Assembly (NCBI RefSeq): GCF_004337695.1
Contig: NZ_SJXJ01000001.1
Location: 372,001-436,000, forward strand
DNA length: 64,000 nucleotides
Source: Tenacibaculum sp. M341
GTDB lineage: Bacteria; Bacteroidota; Bacteroidia; Flavobacteriales; Flavobacteriaceae
Reading direction: 5' to 3'
A program made the translations under genes and the position numbers. Of the stretch, positions 9,953 to 19,273 are shown one piece after another; position 1 is the first letter of the stretch; each line of letters starts with the position of its first letter. The notes under the pieces were generated by a model. That model was not told the origin of the DNA. It saw only the letters and a program-made list of their open reading frames with translations, and ran no database searches.

Positions 9953-10243
9953 AAAAACAGATAAATAAGGTTAATTATTTTAAATGAATCCCAAATTACT
10001 TTTAGTAAATTATTAAATTGTTTTTAGCGTTTAAACAAAAGATTAGTATAAAGTTATTAATGTTAAATTTTATTTGTCACTTATTTTAATTAATCGTTTG
10101 TTTTTCAGTGTTTTTTTGAATATAATACAGTTAATTGAGTTAAAGATTTAATAATATAAAAATGAAGTTTAAATGTTTTGTAGGATACAAATTAAGATTT
10201 TCTTGTATTTTTATTTCGTAATTCGATATAATCTAATCAATAA
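9953..10243. promoter_or_regulatory. Divergent intergenic region between the secreted phosphatase-like gene and the LacI gene
   Basis: The 291 bases are AT-rich and separate two divergently transcribed genes. An 8-base palindrome, GTTTAAAC, at 10029-10036 within AGCGTTTAAACAAA resembles the core of LacI-type operators. A clear -33/-7 pair cannot be assigned. That the LacI protein controls this region is inferred from position only. Confidence 0.35.
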
Positions 10244-11242
10244 ATGAAGAATATAACACTTAAAGAACTGTCTAAAATGCTTGATGTATCTATTTCAACG
10301 ATATCTAAAGCATTGAATGATAGCCATGAAATTAGTATTTCTACTAAAGAACGAGTTAGAGAAGCAGCTAAGCAATACAATTACAAACCAAATAGAACAG
10401 CTATTAATTTAAAATCGGGTAGGGCAAGTACTATCGGAGTGATATTACCTAGTATTAAAAATTTCTTTTTATCAAGAGCTTTGCGTGGTATTGAAAATGA
10501 GGTTGCAAAAACTGATTATAACATTATCATTTGTGTTACTAATGAATCTTATAAAAAAGAGGTTCAGTATGTACAAGCATTAACAAATGGTTTGGTTGAT
10601 GCTATTATTATAGCGGTTTCTGAAGAAACACAAGTGTTAGAAAACTATGATCATTTAACGAATATTTCTAAGTACACTAATTTATTAATGTTTGATAGAG
10701 TTTCTGATGATGTTAAATGTGATAAAGTAATGGTAAATGATTATGAAGCTGTTTTAAATGCTGTAAAAGAATTACAATTTATGGGTAGAAAAAGAATTGC
10801 ATTAGCAGCTACCATTCATAATTTAAGTGTTGGGCAATTAAGAATTAAAGGTTATGAAGATGCCATTAAAGATTCACATGAACCAATTATTATTACCGGA
10901 CCAGAAAAAAGGGTAGAGAAAGAATTGGATAAGATGATAGAGAGTGAAGACATTGATGCAATTATAGCATTAGATGAAGAGGCTTCTTTAGCTACTTTTA
11001 GAGTAGGTAAAAAGAAAGATATCTTAGACAGTGGTAAGCTTGCTTTGGTAGGATATGCAGGTAGAACAATATCTGAGCATTTAACGCCAAGTATGACAAC
11101 TATCAACCAGCACGGTAAGAGAGTAGGGAGGACAGCAGCAGAATTACTATTGAGTAGATTAGAGAATAACGATAAAGAGATTGAAAAAGTGATTATCGAT
11201 TCATCTTTATATAAAAGAGAAACGACAAATAAGCCTTCATAA
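10244..11242 (+). CDS. LacI family transcriptional regulator
   Basis: The 332-residue protein has the N-terminal LacI helix-turn-helix (ITLKELSKMLDVSISTISKA, then the hinge helix region PNRTAINLKSGRA). A periplasmic-binding-protein-like effector domain follows (STIGVILPSIKNFFLSRALRG to the C-terminus). It is a cytoplasmic DNA-binding regulator, normally sugar-responsive. No sugar genes are adjacent; the only divergent neighbour is the secreted phytase-like/GDPD protein. Length and architecture are complete. A strong terminator follows at 11302. Confidence 0.93.
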   Translation: MKNITLKELSKMLDVSISTISKALNDSHEISISTKERVREAAKQYNYKPNRTAINLKSGRASTIGVILPSIKNFFLSRALRGIENEVAKTDYNIIICVTNESYKKEVQYVQALTNGLVDAIIIAVSEETQVLENYDHLTNISKYTNLLMFDRVSDDVKCDKVMVNDYEAVLNAVKELQFMGRKRIALAATIHNLSVGQLRIKGYEDAIKDSHEPIIITGPEKRVEKELDKMIESEDIDAIIALDEEASLATFRVGKKKDILDSGKLALVGYAGRTISEHLTPSMTTINQHGKRVGRTAAELLLSRLENNDKEIEKVIIDSSLYKRETTNKPS

Positions 11243-11301
11243 GACAATAACTTAAATGATTAGATTTAGATTCTAAGTAATTAAAAAGTATTTATAAATG
11301 A

Positions 11302-11326
11302 AAAACTGCCTTTTGAAGGCAGTTTT
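11302..11326 (+). terminator. LacI gene terminator
   Basis: A textbook intrinsic terminator: 11-bp stem AAAACTGCCTT/AAGGCAGTTTT, 3-base loop and a run of seven T, 60 bases after the lacI-type stop codon. Confidence 0.85.
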
Positions 11327-11471
11327 TTTGTTTATACAAGGAAAATGATATTCTACAAAATTTATAATTATAGCAATTAAATTTAATTTATTGCATTTAA
11401 TTTTGTAAGTTGCAAAGTATCAGTTGGAAGTTTCTGGCTAGATACCTGAATTTCAAAACTCAACCCTATAT

Positions 11472-11657
11472 CTAATAACCTGCTGAAAAAATTAAACCAT
11501 TAAAAAACAACTCAGTAATGATAGTATATACTCCCATATTATACGTATCATGTTCAGGTATTAGTTTATGAACTTGCGACGGTTCCTGAGTAAGGAAATT
11601 GATTTGGTACATGCCAGAAATCCCAATATTATAATCTCTTTTATAATTTGTTATTGG
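11472..11657 (-). pseudogene. Possible remnant of the 3' end of a gene (outer-membrane-like)
   Basis: On the minus strand an open stretch of about 61 codons without a usable start ends in TAG at 11472. It reads like the C-terminus of a beta-barrel or transporter protein (TNYKRDYNIGISGMYQIN ... TELFFNGLIFSAGY) and is closed upstream by a stop at 11658-11660. Alternation of polar and hydrophobic residues and a terminal aromatic residue fit an outer-membrane protein end, but no family is recognised. It lies downstream of a His-rich gene that has itself lost its ATG, so both may be parts of one decayed locus. The rest of 11327-11801 shows nothing recognisable. Confidence 0.3.
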
Positions 11658-11801
11658 TCAAAGGCTTTATAAATTAATTTAATACGTTTGTTTTAATAAC
11701 TTCTAAAGAAATATAGTAACTATATGTAGTCTTTTATACTTAGAAAAAACATGTTACTAAGTAATTAATAACAATGTATTATTAATTTATTTTACCAAAA
11801 A

Positions 11802-12140
11802 TTAAGCAGTGATAGGTGGTGCCCGAGAAGATTTTCTTATGAGAGTTACATTTTTTTTATCTGATGGTAACTCATTAAAATTAGTTGGAACAAAATATTT
11901 TGGTAATATTTCGTAAGCAATATTAAAATCAGTAGCATTAATTTCCATTTGATAGTGCATCATTGAGCAATCACTCTCGTCACCTTCATGAAAATGTTTT
12001 TCAGTTTTAGAGGTACATACCACATGACCATGATCATGATCTTCAAATGCATGATGCAATTGAATTAAAGAAGGAGCTATTATAGCTATAATTCCTAAAA
12101 ATGCGATATATTTTCTAAAAAGATTCAGTTTGATATTTAT
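11802..12140 (-). CDS. His-rich small exported protein, start codon apparently changed to ATA
   Basis: The frame encodes a hydrophobic signal-like segment (YIAFLGIIAIIAPSLIQ) followed by a His/Asp-rich stretch (HHAFEDHDHGH), Cys and His residues, and an APP-containing end. That is the same plan and length (~112 residues) as the protein at 16047-16400. No ATG exists upstream of the signal sequence. The natural start would be the codon at 12138-12140, which reads ATA (NIKLNLFRK follows). The only standard alternative, TTG at 12059, would remove the signal segment. It is either a gene inactivated by an ATG-to-ATA change or one using a rare start. A metal-related role is inferred from its paralogue beside a TonB receptor. 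Confidence 0.5.
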   Translation of the reverse strand: MNIKLNLFRKYIAFLGIIAIIAPSLIQLHHAFEDHDHGHVVCTSKTEKHFHEGDESDCSMMHYQMEINATDFNIAYEILPKYFVPTNFNELPSDKKNVTLIRKSSRAPPITA

Positions 12141-12266
12141 TTGACTGATTAAATACTTTTACAAGTATACATAATATAATATAAATTTAAAAATAACTTT
12201 GAATAAAAAAGCATTAAGAAATGAATATTCTATAGTATCTTAACAAATAATTAAAATTTATTTGAA

Positions 12267-12941
12267 TTGAAAGAGCGTTTTTTTAAAATCTTATATGCTT
12301 TTAAAGATACATTTCTATATGTTTTAATGATGGAAGCTATAAGTAGCTGGCTTTATTTTGTGAATTTAGAAGTTGATTATTACAATCAATATTATATTTT
12401 AATTCAAAGTTTAGTTCATTGTATGTTAATTTTGTTTTTTGTTTACATTACAAAAAACAGAAGGTTTAGGTTCTTATTAGATTTTTTTAGTGTAAAATGG
12501 TCTTTAGTAGCAGCTGTATTGGGTATCGTATTTGTTTTTGTACAAATTCCGTTAAGTAATTTTTATAATGTCATTACAGGTGAGAGTCTTCAATTGATAT
12601 ATGAGTTTAATGGGTACGGAGCGTTTTTTAAATTAAGTGTTTTAAGTGTAGCTTTTTTTGTTCCCTTGTATGAAGAGCTATTCTTTAGATCCTATATTCA
12701 AGATTATTTACAAGAAAAAATAACAGCTAATAGAGCAATGTTTTTAAGTGCTGTGTTATTTGCTTTAATTCATCTACCTTTCAATAATTTATTCATACTA
12801 AATTCAAATGAAGGTTTTTATTTGACTTACATAGCTTTTTTTGGAGGATTGATATCCGCCTTTTTATATAGTAAAACTAAGTCAGTTCTAACCTCCATTA
12901 TATTTCATGTTTTTTGGAATATCACGGCTGTGATAGTATAA
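12267..12941 (+). CDS. CPBP family intramembrane metalloprotease
   Basis: The 224-residue protein is polytopic (about seven hydrophobic segments) and carries the CPBP/Abi signatures: motif 1 EELFFRSY near residue 145, motif 2 FALIH near 173, and motif 3 HVFWN near the C-terminus. The Glu-Glu, Arg and His residues form the predicted active site of this Rce1-like protease family. In bacteria these proteases often process prenylated or small exported peptides; the substrate is unknown. The only plausible start is TTG at 12267. A perfect hairpin follows. Confidence 0.88.
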   Translation: MKERFFKILYAFKDTFLYVLMMEAISSWLYFVNLEVDYYNQYYILIQSLVHCMLILFFVYITKNRRFRFLLDFFSVKWSLVAAVLGIVFVFVQIPLSNFYNVITGESLQLIYEFNGYGAFFKLSVLSVAFFVPLYEELFFRSYIQDYLQEKITANRAMFLSAVLFALIHLPFNNLFILNSNEGFYLTYIAFFGGLISAFLYSKTKSVLTSIIFHVFWNITAVIV

Positions 12942-12948
12942 AAATAAA

Positions 12949-12972
12949 AAAGAGCTTCATATGAAGCTCTTT
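12949..12972. terminator. Bidirectional terminator
   Basis: A perfect 24-base palindrome (AAAGAGCTTCAT/ATGAAGCTCTTT) lies between the convergent CPBP and lipoprotein genes. A run precedes it and T run follows it, so it can stop transcription from both sides. Confidence 0.8.
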
Positions 12973-13000
12973 TATTAAAGTTTTTGAAATATTGGTGAAA

Positions 13001-13561
13001 TTATTCTACTTCAACAGTAAAAGTAGCTTCAATATCAGTATTACCACCAGCATCTGCAACAGAACCATCATTTGGCTTTTTAGGCTCATGCTTTAAAACA
13101 ACAGTAATAGTTCCTGTTCCAGCAGCACCAGTTACTAAATTAGTAGTAAAACCTAAAGGATTTCCATTTCCATCTTCATCAGTTTTAGAAATAGTAACAT
13201 TTGCTACAGTAGTTGTGTAGAAAAACTCATGCTCCTCAGCTTCACCTTCAATTTCTTCTTGAATGTGTGCAGGATCATCGCTATCAGTTTTGTTTAAAAC
13301 AGTTAATTCACCTGTATAATCAGTATTTGCTTTTAAGTTTCCAGATACAGTAGCAACTCCATCAACAGAATCGTCTGGATCTAAATCTTCAAAAGTTAAT
13401 GTAATAGTATCTGTACCGTCAGTAAGTGTGTACGTTAAAGTTGTAATCACTTCTTCCTCGTGATCGTGATCATCACCACCGTGATCATCATCGTCATCAG
13501 AACATCCTGTAAATGCTAAACTTGAAATAAATAAGAAAGCTAATAATTTAATTGTTTTCAT
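13001..13561 (-). CDS. Asp/His-rich lipoprotein linked to a TonB receptor
   Basis: The start at 13561 (MKTIKLLAFLFISSLAFTGC) gives a lipoprotein signal with a lipobox ending at Cys; an earlier ATG at 13585 would only add eight residues. The mature N-terminus is a run of Asp and His (DDDDDHGGDDHDHEEE), a likely metal-binding tether. A beta-rich domain of about 140 residues follows. It lies 36 bases downstream of the TonB receptor and is probably co-transcribed. The composition suggests capture of a divalent metal, most likely zinc, at the outer-membrane surface or in the periplasm. That role is inferred, not shown. Confidence 0.75.
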   Translation of the reverse strand: MKTIKLLAFLFISSLAFTGCSDDDDDHGGDDHDHEEEVITTLTYTLTDGTDTITLTFEDLDPDDSVDGVATVSGNLKANTDYTGELTVLNKTDSDDPAHIQEEIEGEAEEHEFFYTTTVANVTISKTDEDGNGNPLGFTTNLVTGAAGTGTITVVLKHEPKKPNDGSVADAGGNTDIEATFTVEVE

Positions 13562-13597
13562 TTTTGTTAATTTTAGAGTATTCATAATTGTGTTTAA

Positions 13598-16006
13598 TTA
13601 ATAATTAAATTTAATTTTAAGGTTAATATTTCTGCCAATATCATCAGTATAATATCGTTGTCTGTTTAAGTAGTCTCTGTAGGACGTATTGAAAATGTTC
13701 TCTACGTTTAGTTCAAACCTAACACTTCCTTTTTTAAAAGCTTTAAAAGTTATTGAACTATTAAAGTCGAATAAAGAGTAACTAGCAGGAGTAGAGCTTA
13801 TATCTACAAAAACATCTTCTTGAATAATTGGATTAAAAGTAAAAAAGTTATAATCAGGATATCTATTTTGTTGCAAAACAGTTTTGCTTTTTAAGCCTAC
13901 AGATAAATTGTGAAAATCTTTATTAGTGTAAGCTATACTATTTGTAAAATTGGTACCTGGCATATGAATTAAGGGTATATTTTCTGTCAAATTATCTCCT
14001 TGTAACAAACTAATATTTCCTTGGTAATTTAGTTGGGCGTTAATTTTTTTATTAATATCAATATCAATTCCAAAAATTCGAGCATCTACTTGGTTGTAAT
14101 GCCAAATAGGAAATGCACCTCTAATGGTTGTAACGGTATCAACAGGAATAAGTTGAATAAAACCGTTAATAGAATTGTAATATGGACTAATTGAAAAACC
14201 AAAATTTTCATTATTTCTCTCAAATGAGATAGAAAATTTATTGGCTACTTCTTGTTCCATAGTTAAAAAACCAACTTCTATACGCGCTGTACTATGATGC
14301 AATCCATCGCTAAATAATTCAGAGGGATTTGGCACACGTGTTGCCAAACCATAATTTACTAGTAAATTAAAGTCATTGTCAAATCGTTTTGATAAACCAG
14401 CATTTGCAGAAACAGAATGAAAAGTAAATTCCGGTCTGGTTAAAGTTCGAGAGCTTCTAATGATACCAGTATCAAACTCAGGAAATAATTCATCATAATT
14501 ATAAACTTCAAACCAGTCATTTACTCTATATCGTTTTTCGGCTTTTATGTAAGAGTAATCATAACGAACACCAGCACTAATATCTGTTGTAGCATCAGGC
14601 TGATAATTTGCTGTAAAGTAAGTTCCAAAATCATATTTTTCATAATCTGGAATTATTGGATTAGTTCCAGTACCACCAATAGCGTCGTTTTCTTGAAATC
14701 TAGCTAAAATACCTGTGTTAAATTCAAAATCATCTAAGAAATCAATTTTTAAGTTAGGTTGTAAACTTGTGGTAAACAAACGTAAATCAATTACAGGAAC
14801 ATTTTTAAAACTTCCAACTCTAGTATCAAACTCTTTACGTCTGTTTACTTGAAAATCATATTGCGCTGTTAATTTACCAAAGTTTTTAAAACGTTGATAT
14901 GCTTCAACTTTCCCTAAATAATGTCTAATAGCTTGTTTAGGTGTATTAATATCATATGAAAAGTCATCGATAACTCTCGGTTGTCTATTATTTATAGACG
15001 CTACTAAATCGTTTACATTTCCAATATGTGAAGATTGTAAAATACCAAATTCATTATCTACAAAACTATAGAACACATCAAATCCTCTTGTAAAGCTATT
15101 GTATCCAAATCTAGCAGAAGAATTTATGTTTCTTAGTCCTGTATTCGTTAAATAATAATCAGGAGCTTTAAAATCACCGAATCTTTTAAAACTAGTTTGT
15201 AGTCTCAAATAATAACCAGATTTGTAAGTATTAACAATTTCAGAGTTGAAATTACCACCTCTACCATTCGTATTTAATGATAAAATAGAGCTACCAAATA
15301 AACTATCTTTAACGGCGTATTTTTTAGGCTTTAAAATTACAAGACCTCCAATAGCATCACTACCATATCTAAGTGTATTTGCTCCTTTTACAACATGCAA
15401 AGTATTGGCAGCATTAATATCAACATTAGGTGCATGTTCATCTCCCCAATCTTGATCAAATAAACGGACATTGTTATTGATAATTAGTAATCTACTACTG
15501 TGTAAGCCATGAATCATAGGTTTTACAATGGTATTTCCTGTATTTAAAGAAGAAACACCACTTACAGTATTCAAAGCATCACCTAGAGATTTATCAGTAA
15601 AACTTTCTACAACTTCTTGTTTTACTGATTTCTCAATGCTTGTTTTTTCAATTTTTGTTTGTGAATTTACACGAACTTCATCTAACTCTTCAACATGATG
15701 CTCTAGATCTATTATTTTGTATAAATCTTTTTTTAATGTTAGTTCTAAAGTTTGTGTATCACAACTTAAATGTGAAATCTCAACGATTAATTTTCCTTCA
15801 CAAAGATTTGGAATTTTAAACTTTCCATCAAAATCACTAGTCGTATACTTATTTAAATTCTTTATATAAATAGTTGCATTAACTAGTGGTGACTTATCAT
15901 GAAAGTCCTCTACAAGACCTGAAAAGGTATAATTACAGTTTTGACCTATTAATGAAGCTATATTAATGCCCACGAATAGAATCAAAAGTTTAATTCTTAA
16001 GTTCAT
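13598..16006 (-). CDS. TonB-dependent outer-membrane receptor, probably for metal
   Basis: The 802-residue protein has a signal peptide (~1-22), a carboxypeptidase-regulatory-like beta-sandwich (~25-110, YTFSGLVEDFHDKSPLVNAT), a plug domain (~115-230, ending near GSDAIGGLVILKPKK), and a 22-strand-type barrel to the end (RINLKIKFNY). It imports a substrate across the outer membrane with energy from TonB-ExbBD. Adjacent genes encode an Asp/His-rich lipoprotein downstream and a His/Cys-rich small exported protein upstream. The substrate is therefore more likely a metal such as zinc than a sugar; no SusD partner is present. Confidence 0.93.
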   Translation of the reverse strand: MNLRIKLLILFVGINIASLIGQNCNYTFSGLVEDFHDKSPLVNATIYIKNLNKYTTSDFDGKFKIPNLCEGKLIVEISHLSCDTQTLELTLKKDLYKIIDLEHHVEELDEVRVNSQTKIEKTSIEKSVKQEVVESFTDKSLGDALNTVSGVSSLNTGNTIVKPMIHGLHSSRLLIINNNVRLFDQDWGDEHAPNVDINAANTLHVVKGANTLRYGSDAIGGLVILKPKKYAVKDSLFGSSILSLNTNGRGGNFNSEIVNTYKSGYYLRLQTSFKRFGDFKAPDYYLTNTGLRNINSSARFGYNSFTRGFDVFYSFVDNEFGILQSSHIGNVNDLVASINNRQPRVIDDFSYDINTPKQAIRHYLGKVEAYQRFKNFGKLTAQYDFQVNRRKEFDTRVGSFKNVPVIDLRLFTTSLQPNLKIDFLDDFEFNTGILARFQENDAIGGTGTNPIIPDYEKYDFGTYFTANYQPDATTDISAGVRYDYSYIKAEKRYRVNDWFEVYNYDELFPEFDTGIIRSSRTLTRPEFTFHSVSANAGLSKRFDNDFNLLVNYGLATRVPNPSELFSDGLHHSTARIEVGFLTMEQEVANKFSISFERNNENFGFSISPYYNSINGFIQLIPVDTVTTIRGAFPIWHYNQVDARIFGIDIDINKKINAQLNYQGNISLLQGDNLTENIPLIHMPGTNFTNSIAYTNKDFHNLSVGLKSKTVLQQNRYPDYNFFTFNPIIQEDVFVDISSTPASYSLFDFNSSITFKAFKKGSVRFELNVENIFNTSYRDYLNRQRYYTDDIGRNINLKIKFNY

Positions 16007-16046
16007 TATGGTAATTTAGTGTAAATTAAAGTGTTGTTTAATTAAT

Positions 16047-16400
16047 CTAGACTAAAGATGGAGGAGCTCTAAGTTGGAATAGTAAGTTTAAATCTAGACT
16101 AAATGAACAGTAGAAATTAGCATAAGCGTCAATTTTTTCAGAAAAAACTAAAACAATATGCTGAATTTCAGTTGAAGCAAAATTATGAAGGTGAAAAGAG
16201 CAAATGTCACAATCTATTTCTAATTCATGAAAACTAAGATCTTTCTTAGAAGTAGATATCTCTTTCTTTTGATGATGATGATCATCACAATGGTGAGCAA
16301 GTGAAGCAACGTCACAACAGTGGTGCGTTAGCTTAATTACTGAAGGCATCAGTAATAATGTAAGCACGATAATATATAGATATCTCTTCAAAAACTCCAT
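16047..16400 (-). CDS. His/Cys-rich small exported protein
   Basis: The 117-residue protein begins with a hydrophobic signal (YLYIIVLTLLLMPSVIKLT) and continues with HHCCDVASLAHHCDDHHHQ and later CDICSFHLH. These are abundant potential metal ligands, and the end is RAPPSLV. It lies 40 bases upstream of the TonB receptor on the same strand, so it is probably the first gene of that operon. It has a likely paralogue at 11802-12140. No named family is recognised. A role in metal binding or sensing is inferred from composition and position. Confidence 0.7.
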   Translation of the reverse strand: MEFLKRYLYIIVLTLLLMPSVIKLTHHCCDVASLAHHCDDHHHQKKEISTSKKDLSFHELEIDCDICSFHLHNFASTEIQHIVLVFSEKIDAYANFYCSFSLDLNLLFQLRAPPSLV

Positions 16401-16493
16401 TCAGCTCGCAAATTAAATAGAATTATTATTAAAAACCAATTTAAATAGTTGATTTTTATGAAATTTTTAAGAAAATTAAAGAATCAGTAATAA

Positions 16494-16913
16494 TTATTTA
16501 CTGATGTAAAGCGTTCCTTTTGAAGTAAATTTAGAATATCCTCTTTTTAATTTAAAATCGTAAGATGAATCTCTTACTTTGGTTATTTGAACATTAATAA
16601 GCTCTTTTTCAAAATCAGTTTTAGGATTCTTTATTCGCAAGTTATATGAAAAATTATTTTTCCATTTGATGAATACTGTATCTATGGTTTGAATTTCTTT
16701 TTCAACAACAGTACTATCTGTTGAAATTGTAACTGTTTTAGTGTTGTATTCTATTTGTAAGCTATCTTTTCTAATAATAATAGTTTTCTTATAGCCTTTA
16801 CCAGGAGAATATTCAAAAGTTCCGTATTTAAAACGTTCAGAACTATCTTTTGTACTCAAATTACATGAGACTAGCACAAATAATATACATACAATAGCAG
16901 TAATGTATTTCAT
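16494..16913 (-). CDS. Small lipoprotein, tandem copy 2
   Basis: The 139-residue protein has a lipoprotein signal with lipobox VLVSC. It is about 65% identical by eye to the gene immediately upstream (16934-17353). Shared blocks include ERFKYGTFE, IIRKDSLQIEY, TVTISTDSTV and ITKVRDSSYDF. The mature part is predicted beta-rich. Relatives in Flavobacteria are uncharacterised. It lies 20 bases after its twin and probably belongs to the purB operon. Confidence 0.7.
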   Translation of the reverse strand: MKYITAIVCILFVLVSCNLSTKDSSERFKYGTFEYSPGKGYKKTIIIRKDSLQIEYNTKTVTISTDSTVVEKEIQTIDTVFIKWKNNFSYNLRIKNPKTDFEKELINVQITKVRDSSYDFKLKRGYSKFTSKGTLYISK

Positions 16914-16933
16914 AAAAGGAAACTGAAAAATAA

Positions 16934-17353
16934 TTACTTACTTATGTAAACGGTTCCTGGAGTAGTAAATTTTGAATAGCCTATTCTTGATTTGAAATCG
17001 TAAGAAGAGTCTCTAACTTTTGTTATTTGAACAAAAATTGGATCTTTATCTAAATCTGTTCTTGGATTTTTCATTCGCAGTGTATATGCGAAATTATTTT
17101 TCCAACCAATTAATAAAGTATCTACTCGTTTAATTTCTTTCTCTGATACGGTACTATCTGTAGAAATTGTTACTTTTTTTGTGTAATACTCAATTTGTAA
17201 ACTATCTTTTCTAATAATAGTTGTTTTAGAGTATCCCTCTCCAGCAGGAATTTCAAAAGTTCCGTATTTAAAACGCTCAGCGTTTCCTGTGGGTTTTGTA
17301 TCACAAGAAACGATGAACATTACTAATATTGATATATATGCGATATATTTCAT
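16934..17353 (-). CDS. Small lipoprotein, tandem copy 1
   Basis: This 139-residue lipoprotein has the lipobox FIVSC. Its ATG overlaps the purB stop codon by one base (TAATG), which indicates translational coupling to purB. It shares most of its sequence with the following copy; the two differ mostly near the signal peptide and around KTDFEKELI/RTDLDKDPI. No function is known. The duplication is recent enough to keep equal length and frame structure. Confidence 0.72.
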   Translation of the reverse strand: MKYIAYISILVMFIVSCDTKPTGNAERFKYGTFEIPAGEGYSKTTIIRKDSLQIEYYTKKVTISTDSTVSEKEIKRVDTLLIGWKNNFAYTLRMKNPRTDLDKDPIFVQITKVRDSSYDFKSRIGYSKFTTPGTVYISK

Positions 17354-18696
17354 TAAATACCTGTATAATTTGAAGGTGTAATTTGCTTTAACTCATTTTT
17401 AATAGCATCAGATACTTCTAATGTGTCAATAAAATCTGCAATTGATTTTTGGGTAATTTTTTCGTTGGTACGAGTTAACCCTTTTAAAGCTTCGTATGGA
17501 TTAGGATAAGCTTCTCTACGTAGAATTGTTTGAATAGCTTCTGCAGCAACTGCCCAATTATTCTCTAAATCTTCCTCAAATTTTTCTTTGTTTAACAATA
17601 ATTTGTTTAAACCTTTTAAGGTAGATTTAAATGCAATTAATGTATGTCCGAAAGGTACACCAACGTTTCTTAAAACAGTACTATCAGTTAAATCACGTTG
17701 TAAACGAGAAACTGGAAGTTTAGCAGCTAAATGTTCTAAAATAGCATTTGCAATACCTAAATTACCTTCAGAGTTTTCAAAATCAATCGGATTTACTTTG
17801 TGTGGCATAGCTGATGAACCAACTTCACCTTTTTTAATTTTTTGCTTAAAGTAATCCATAGAAACATATGTCCAAATATCTCTATCTAAGTCAATTAAAA
17901 TAGTATTGATTCTTTTCATGGCATCAAACAAGCTTGCCATGTGGTCATAATGTTCTATTTGAGTAGTTGGAAAAGAATGGTGTAAATCTAAAACCTCTTC
18001 TACAAAAGAAGTACCAAAAGATTTCCAATCTATAGATGGATATGCAACTTTGTGAGCGTTATAGTTTCCTGTAGCTCCACCAAATTTAGCTGCATTTGGT
18101 ATATGTTGTAAAAATAATACTTGCTGATTGATACGCTCAACAAAAACAAATAACTCTTTACCTAAACGAGTAGGAGAAGCTGGTTGTCCGTGAGTACGAG
18201 CTAACATTGGAACATTTTCCCATTCTTCACATAATTCAGCTAATCTTGAAGTTAAACTATCTAATGTAGGAAAATAAACTTCTTCAATAGCGTCTTTAAT
18301 AGAAAGAGGAATAGCAGTATTGTTAATATCTTGAGAAGTCAATCCAAAATGAATAAACTCTTTGTATTGAGATAATTGTAAAGTGTCAAATTTTTCTTTA
18401 ATAAAATACTCAACAGCTTTTACATCATGATTAGTTACACTTTCAATGTCTTTAATCTTTTGAGCATCTTCCGCAGTAAAATCAATATAGATTTTTCTCA
18501 AGTCTTCATATAATCCTTTATCAATACCTTCTAATTGAGGTAATGGAATTTCACATAAAGCAATGAAATACTCAATTTCAACTTTAACTCTATATTTAAT
18601 TAATGCTTCTTCAGAAAAGTAATCTGCTAATTGAGCTACTTTATTTCGGTATCTACCGTCTATAGGTGAGATTGCGTTTAATGTTGTTAAACTCAT
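17353..18696 (-). CDS. purB: Adenylosuccinate lyase
   Basis: The 447-residue protein is a complete fumarase/aspartase-superfamily lyase. It has the signature GSSAMPHKVNPIDFE, the catalytic region ARTHGQPASPTRLGKE and the N-terminal LNAISPIDGRYRNKV. It performs two steps of purine synthesis, SAICAR to AICAR and adenylosuccinate to AMP. It is the first gene of a run with two small lipoproteins. A PurA-like paralogue occurs far away in the NAD cluster but is not part of this operon. Confidence 0.97.
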   Translation of the reverse strand: MSLTTLNAISPIDGRYRNKVAQLADYFSEEALIKYRVKVEIEYFIALCEIPLPQLEGIDKGLYEDLRKIYIDFTAEDAQKIKDIESVTNHDVKAVEYFIKEKFDTLQLSQYKEFIHFGLTSQDINNTAIPLSIKDAIEEVYFPTLDSLTSRLAELCEEWENVPMLARTHGQPASPTRLGKELFVFVERINQQVLFLQHIPNAAKFGGATGNYNAHKVAYPSIDWKSFGTSFVEEVLDLHHSFPTTQIEHYDHMASLFDAMKRINTILIDLDRDIWTYVSMDYFKQKIKKGEVGSSAMPHKVNPIDFENSEGNLGIANAILEHLAAKLPVSRLQRDLTDSTVLRNVGVPFGHTLIAFKSTLKGLNKLLLNKEKFEEDLENNWAVAAEAIQTILRREAYPNPYEALKGLTRTNEKITQKSIADFIDTLEVSDAIKNELKQITPSNYTGI

Positions 18697-19002
18697 TGTT
18701 TTTTGTTGTGTTGAAACGACAAAAATAGAAAAATGAAATTGGATTTTTTAGATTATTTAATGTTATTTTAATTGGTCTTTTACTTTCAAAACTTCAATGT
18801 TTACACTTTAAATTATTATTGTTGAAGTATAAAAATAAAGACATATGATGATCAATTTTTCTAATTAATAGAATAGTTAATGGATGTTTTTCAATAAATA
18901 GAAAAAAACTTACAATAGTTGTAAATAAACTTTCTATTATTGAAAATTGATTTTGATTCATGTAAAAAAAGATTTAGCATTGTTTTGATAAAAAACGAGG
19001 CT

Positions 19003-19089
19003 ATGAATACAAAATTTAAAAACAATTCAAAACAGAGCAATTCATGTTTAATTAGAAAGCAAGAATTCGCTGTAGATAATTATACTTAA
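19003..19089 (+). CDS. Possible 28-residue small protein
   Basis: A short frame, MNTKFKNNSKQSNSCLIRKQ and eight more residues, is preceded by a purine-rich GAGG seven bases before the ATG and followed 52 bases later by a clear terminator hairpin. This frame-plus-terminator unit sits in an otherwise empty 748-base gap after purB. The peptide is basic with one Cys and resembles no known family. The remaining sequence of 18697-19002 is AT-rich with no visible gene. Confidence 0.3.
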   Translation: MNTKFKNNSKQSNSCLIRKQEFAVDNYT

Positions 19090-19140
19090 CAAAACAATAG
19101 AGAAATTATACATACTACTTTTTTAGTAAGCGAAATATTC

Positions 19141-19173
19141 AACCCTTTAACCTTTTGGTTTAAGGGTTTTTTT
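19141..19173 (+). terminator. Intrinsic terminator after the small frame
   Basis: AACCCTTTAACC pairs with GGTTTAAGGGTT (one mismatch) across a 4-base loop and is followed by seven T. It implies a transcript on the plus strand through 19003-19140. Confidence 0.7.
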
Positions 19174-19233
19174 ACGCATAATGTTTAAGTGATTAGTTGT
19201 TTTTTTTTGAAAAAAGATCTTGATGAAATTAAA

Positions 19234-19273
19234 AAAAGGTCTTGATCGAAACTTGTTTCGATCAAGACCTTTT
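19234..19273. terminator. Long perfect palindrome, probable bidirectional terminator
   Basis: A 19-bp perfect stem (AAAAGGTCTTGATCGAAAC and its complement) with only 2 unpaired bases between the arms is flanked by A runs on both sides. It lies downstream of the 128-residue gene on the minus strand and of the small frame on the plus strand. Confidence 0.6.
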
